Origin: Desulfobacteraceae bacterium
GTDB lineage: Bacteria; Desulfobacterota; DSM-4660; Desulfatiglandales; B25-G16
Direction: 5' to 3'
NCBI GenBank assembly: GCA_030615105.1
Contig: JAUWZV010000010.1
Location: 1 to 33,618, forward strand
Length of the DNA stretch: 33,618 nt
Below, piece by piece: positions 31,218 through 33,618 of the stretch; the stretch's first letter is position 1, and the number at the start of each line of letters is the position of its first letter. The notes beneath the pieces were generated by a model that saw nothing but the letters and a program-made list of their open reading frames with translations, ran no database searches and was not told the DNA's origin. The position numbers and the translations under genes were made by a program.

Positions 31218-31364
31218 ATGGAATATACATGTTTAGATTATCAGTCTGAGATGAAGCTTTTGGGTCTGAAGAAAAGATTAAAGGAAGAAGATCTAACCGA
31301 AGAGGAGAGGAACCAGATAGTTCAGGAGATCGAGGAGCTGGAAAAGGCGATGAAAATGAATTAG
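31218..31364 (+). CDS. Short helical/coiled-coil ORF
   Basis: From ATG 31218 the ORF encodes 48 residues (MEYTCLDYQSEMKLLGLKKR, then an Glu/Lys-rich helix EERNQIVQEIEELEKAMKM). A GTG at 31176 would extend it to 62 residues and overlap the membrane protein gene by 25 bases. The C-terminal half is a clear amphipathic coiled coil. There is no strong ribosome site. It follows the membrane protein closely and may be co-translated. Function unknown. Confidence 0.5.
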   Translation: MEYTCLDYQSEMKLLGLKKRLKEEDLTEEERNQIVQEIEELEKAMKMN

Positions 31365-31806
31365 GATGATGTATCGGCCTATCCCTGGAAAGATTTAAAT
31401 ACAGAACTATTTTCCATATATCTCGAGCAAACCTATAAGGAAGGCCAGATTTTTCTTGACTTGGAGATCTTTTTCCTATCCTTATAGTTAAAATTTTCCC
31501 TTCAATCAGTTAATCCCTATTAAGAGAGGTTATCCCAGGGGAAACCCCTCAAAATGGGTCCGCCTATCTCCTAAAGGGACTTTGAATTTGGTGCTCGTAT
31601 AAATACGTTTTAATAGCTTCCCTTTTGGCCGATTCGAAGGTTTCTTATCACTATATGGTGTTAACCTATAGGGTAGGGAAATATAGACGGATTATTGCAT
31701 ATACCCCAAAATTGGTGGTATCGCTGAACCAGTTCAGATATAAACAAATTAGTCGAAACCTTTTTGTCGCTTTTCAAAGAAAGCATGAACAAGGAAGGAA
31801 GATAGC
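31365..31806. other. 442-base stretch without a supported gene
   Basis: The stretch is AT-rich. A small hairpin AGGGG-AAA-CCCCT lies near 31538-31550. A 61-codon frame from TTG 31625 reads YRVGKYRRIIAYTPKLVV and runs into the next start, but has no ribosome site and looks like chance. No riboswitch could be recognised, including no cobalamin-type consensus, although the next gene is a B12 protein. Confidence 0.4.
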
Positions 31807-33288
31807 ATGAAGATACTTCTTGTTTATCCAAAATATCTTGATACCTTCTGGAGTTTTAAGGATGCCTTAAAATTTATCTCGAAAAAGGCAAATCAGCCGC
31901 CTTTGGGGTTGTTGACTGTAGCAGCAATGCTGCCAAAGGAGTGGGAGAAAAAACTTGTAGATATGAATGTAACCACACTAAGGGATAAAGACCTTGAATG
32001 GGCTGATTTCGTTTTTATCAGCGCTATGTCTATCCAAAAGGCATCGGTAAAAGAAGTGGTTAACAGGTGCAAAAAAATGGATATCAAGACTGTTGCAGGT
32101 GGTCCACTCTTTACTACTGAATATGAAGATTTCGAGGATGTAGACCATATAGTGTGTAATGAGGCTGAAGTCACACTTCCAGCCTTTTTAGCGGATTTGA
32201 AAAATGGATGTGCTAAACATATTTATACCTCTAAAGAATTTCCTGATATAGAGAAGACACCTATTCCACTCTGGGAACTTATCAACATGAAAGAATATGC
32301 AGATATGAATATCCAGTATTCCCGGGGCTGTCCTTTTAATTGTGAATTCTGCAATATCTCGGTTCTTTATGGGCATAAGGTGCGCACAAAGAGCAAAGGC
32401 CAAATCGTAGCCGAATTAGAAAATCTCTACTCCCGGCGCTGGAGAGGTGATGTATTTTTTGTTGATGATAACTTCATAGGGAATAAGAGAAGGTTAAAAA
32501 AGGAAATTTTGCCCACTATAATTGAATGGATGGAAAGAAAAAGGCACCCCTTCTCTTTTAATACAGAGGCATCTATAGATCTTTCTGACGATGAGGAACT
32601 TATGCAGTTGATGGTTAAGGCGGGGTTTAATTCAGTATTTGTCGGCATTGAGACACCCAACGAGGAAAGTCTGGCAGAATGCAATAAGGTTCAGAACAAA
32701 AATCGTGATTTGTTAGCCTGTGTAAAAAAGATCCAGAAGTTTGGTTTACAGGTACAGGGGGGATTCATCATAGGGTTTGATAATGATCCTCCTTCAATTT
32801 TCGGAAGGCTTAGTGCATTTGTACAGGAAAGTGGAATTGTCACCGCCATGGTGGGGTTGTTAAATGCTCCTCGCGGTACCAACCTCTACCAGCGACTTGT
32901 AAAAGAGGGCAGGTTATTGAAGGATGTGACAGGTGATAACACAGATTTTTCGATCAACTTTATCCCTAAAATGGATTACGAAAAACTAATTGAGGGCTAT
33001 AAAAGGATTATCAGCAGAATCTATTCCCCTGAACCTTACTATAAACGGGTTAGGGAATTTTTAAGAGACTATAAGCCATTGGGAAAAAAGACATTTCGCT
33101 TTCATTTCAGCTACCTTGGGGCATTCTTAAAATCCATATTGTTCCTGGGTATAATAGAGAAAGAAAGGGTATATTACTGGAGGCTCTTTTTCTGGTCTTT
33201 ATTCAGGCGACCACAACTTTTCCATTTGGCAATTACTTTTGCCATTTATGGATTCAATTTTCGAAAGATTTTCGAAAATTGTTTGTGA
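31807..33288 (+). CDS. B12-binding radical SAM protein with DUF4070-type C-terminus
   Basis: The 493-residue protein has an N-terminal cobalamin-binding Rossmann domain (residues ~1-130; PPLGLLTVAAML, VAGGPLFTTEY). A radical SAM barrel follows with YSRGCPFNCEFCNI (Cys175, Cys179, Cys182 for the [4Fe-4S] cluster), FFVDDNFIGNK and FVGIETPN. A C-terminal domain (~350-430) with INFIPKMDYEKLIEGYKRI resembles DUF4070. Relatives include the hopanoid C-2 methylase HpnP and many class B methyltransferases. Residues 435-490 include hydrophobic stretches suggesting membrane association. GGAAGGAAG lies 5 bases before the ATG. The substrate, probably a lipid or other small molecule, is not readable. Confidence 0.88.
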   Translation: MKILLVYPKYLDTFWSFKDALKFISKKANQPPLGLLTVAAMLPKEWEKKLVDMNVTTLRDKDLEWADFVFISAMSIQKASVKEVVNRCKKMDIKTVAGGPLFTTEYEDFEDVDHIVCNEAEVTLPAFLADLKNGCAKHIYTSKEFPDIEKTPIPLWELINMKEYADMNIQYSRGCPFNCEFCNISVLYGHKVRTKSKGQIVAELENLYSRRWRGDVFFVDDNFIGNKRRLKKEILPTIIEWMERKRHPFSFNTEASIDLSDDEELMQLMVKAGFNSVFVGIETPNEESLAECNKVQNKNRDLLACVKKIQKFGLQVQGGFIIGFDNDPPSIFGRLSAFVQESGIVTAMVGLLNAPRGTNLYQRLVKEGRLLKDVTGDNTDFSINFIPKMDYEKLIEGYKRIISRIYSPEPYYKRVREFLRDYKPLGKKTFRFHFSYLGAFLKSILFLGIIEKERVYYWRLFFWSLFRRPQLFHLAITFAIYGFNFRKIFENCL

Positions 33289-33335
33289 AATATTCAAAAA
33301 GAAAAAACTTCGCCTAACACAGAATAAAAGGTTTA

Positions 33336-33354
33336 TCCGCCACAGGCAGACTAA
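33336..33354. repeat. Degenerate copy of the CCGCC-GCA-GGCGG repeat
   Basis: TCCGCCACAGGCAGACTAA matches the 7387-7404 sequence apart from three G-to-A changes. The palindrome is weakened but recognisable. It lies in the leader of the RRM gene. Confidence 0.35.
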
Positions 33355-33444
33355 CTCGCATTTTTGCTTCGGGAAAACTTCTTTTCTGCTGGGACAGTTA
33401 GTCGAAATTCCGGTATAAATATTCAAGATACAAAGGAGGTCAGA

Positions 33445-33618
33445 ATGAATATCTATGTAGGCAGTTTGTCGTACAAAGCCACCGAGGAGGACCTAAAACA
33501 GGCGTTTGAGGGCTTCGGGCAGGTTGAATCCGTGAAAATCATTAAGGACAAGTACAGTGGAGAATCAAGAGGGTTCGGATTCGTGGAGATGCCCGATAAA
33601 GCTGAAGCCCAATCCGCT
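33445..33618 (+). CDS. RRM-domain RNA-binding protein (5' part, runs off window)
   Basis: An ATG at 33445 with a perfect AAGGAGGT (33433-33440) opens a frame that continues past the right edge. The first 58 residues are an RNA recognition motif. They show RNP2 as NIYVGSL (2-8), the ATEEDLKQAFEGFGQVESVKI helix-strand, and RNP1 as SRGFGFVEM (~42-50). Bacterial single-RRM proteins are short (80-110 residues), bind single-stranded RNA and are often cold-induced. The ~155-base leader upstream has no gene and could regulate expression. The 3' end is outside the window. Confidence 0.9.
   Translation, partial: MNIYVGSLSYKATEEDLKQAFEGFGQVESVKIIKDKYSGESRGFGFVEMPDKAEAQSA

Noticed and set aside
31365-31806. 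Cobalamin riboswitch before the B12 radical SAM gene
   Set aside because: No B12-box-like consensus or suitable multi-stem arrangement could be recognised in the leader.
31625-31810. 61-codon ORF upstream of the B12 radical SAM gene
   Set aside because: TTG start without a Shine-Dalgarno; it overlaps the start and ribosome site of the real gene.
1-33618. CRISPR arrays, tRNA or rRNA genes
   Set aside because: No regularly spaced direct repeats and no T-loop or rRNA signatures were noticed; small degenerate RNAs could be missed by eye.

Overview
The window looks like a stretch of chromosome from an anaerobic, moderately AT-rich bacterium of the former Deltaproteobacteria (Desulfobacterota or a close relative). 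This is inference from gene content: a 2-hydroxyacyl-CoA dehydratase/benzoyl-CoA reductase-type pair, a NifX-family protein, a gammaproteobacterial-type Asd, the long form of HflX, a B12-dependent radical SAM protein, an apparent selenoprotein, and the bS6-bS18-bL9-DnaB gene order. No tRNA, rRNA, CRISPR array, complete insertion sequence or prophage was seen.

Layout. 1-2500: the 3' end of an iron alcohol dehydrogenase, a MazEF-like toxin-antitoxin pair behind a palindromic operator, ArfB and a small cupin. 2500-5710: an unrecognised small protein, a PLP decarboxylase (minus strand) and a GT4 glycosyltransferase. 5710-7590 is a scrap-yard: a histidine kinase tail, a truncated Cys-motif ORF, several palindromic or inverted-repeat elements, and two membrane proteins. 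7650-10046: an MBL-fold hydrolase, a PfkB sugar kinase and a DUF1573 protein whose conserved first Cys is a UGA codon. 10047-11991 (minus): asd and a sirtuin. 12245-13558: a divergent phosphoglycerate kinase with its own promoter. 13648-14232 (minus): a second MBL hydrolase. 14408-17609: hisF followed by two dehydratase-type subunits. 17823-22159: NifX-family protein, HtrA/DegP protease, ClC channel with CBS and TrkA-C domains. 22214-23596 (minus): an MltF-like transglycosylase. 23804-28216: the rpsF-rpsR-rplI-dnaB cluster, then hflX. 28206-29632 (minus): ApbE and a small unknown protein. 29875-33618: a P1-family (NylC/DmpA) peptidase, two small proteins, a B12 radical SAM protein and the start of an RRM RNA-binding protein.

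Most striking points. (1) At 9339-10046 two open frames are separated by one in-frame UGA exactly where DUF1573 proteins carry the first Cys of their Cys-Gly-Cys motif. A 5-bp stem-loop starts 11 nt after the UGA, the spacing of the E. coli fdhF SECIS. This is a strong candidate for a selenocysteine-containing DUF1573 protein. (2) hflX homology extends 51 codons upstream of its first conventional start, to an AUA codon with a well-placed Shine-Dalgarno, so the gene may use a non-canonical start. (3) The 5.9-7.4 kb interval is dense with palindromic repeats, including two REP-like hairpins with compensatory base changes that flank an inverted-repeat element. All functions are read from sequence motifs; no database search was run.
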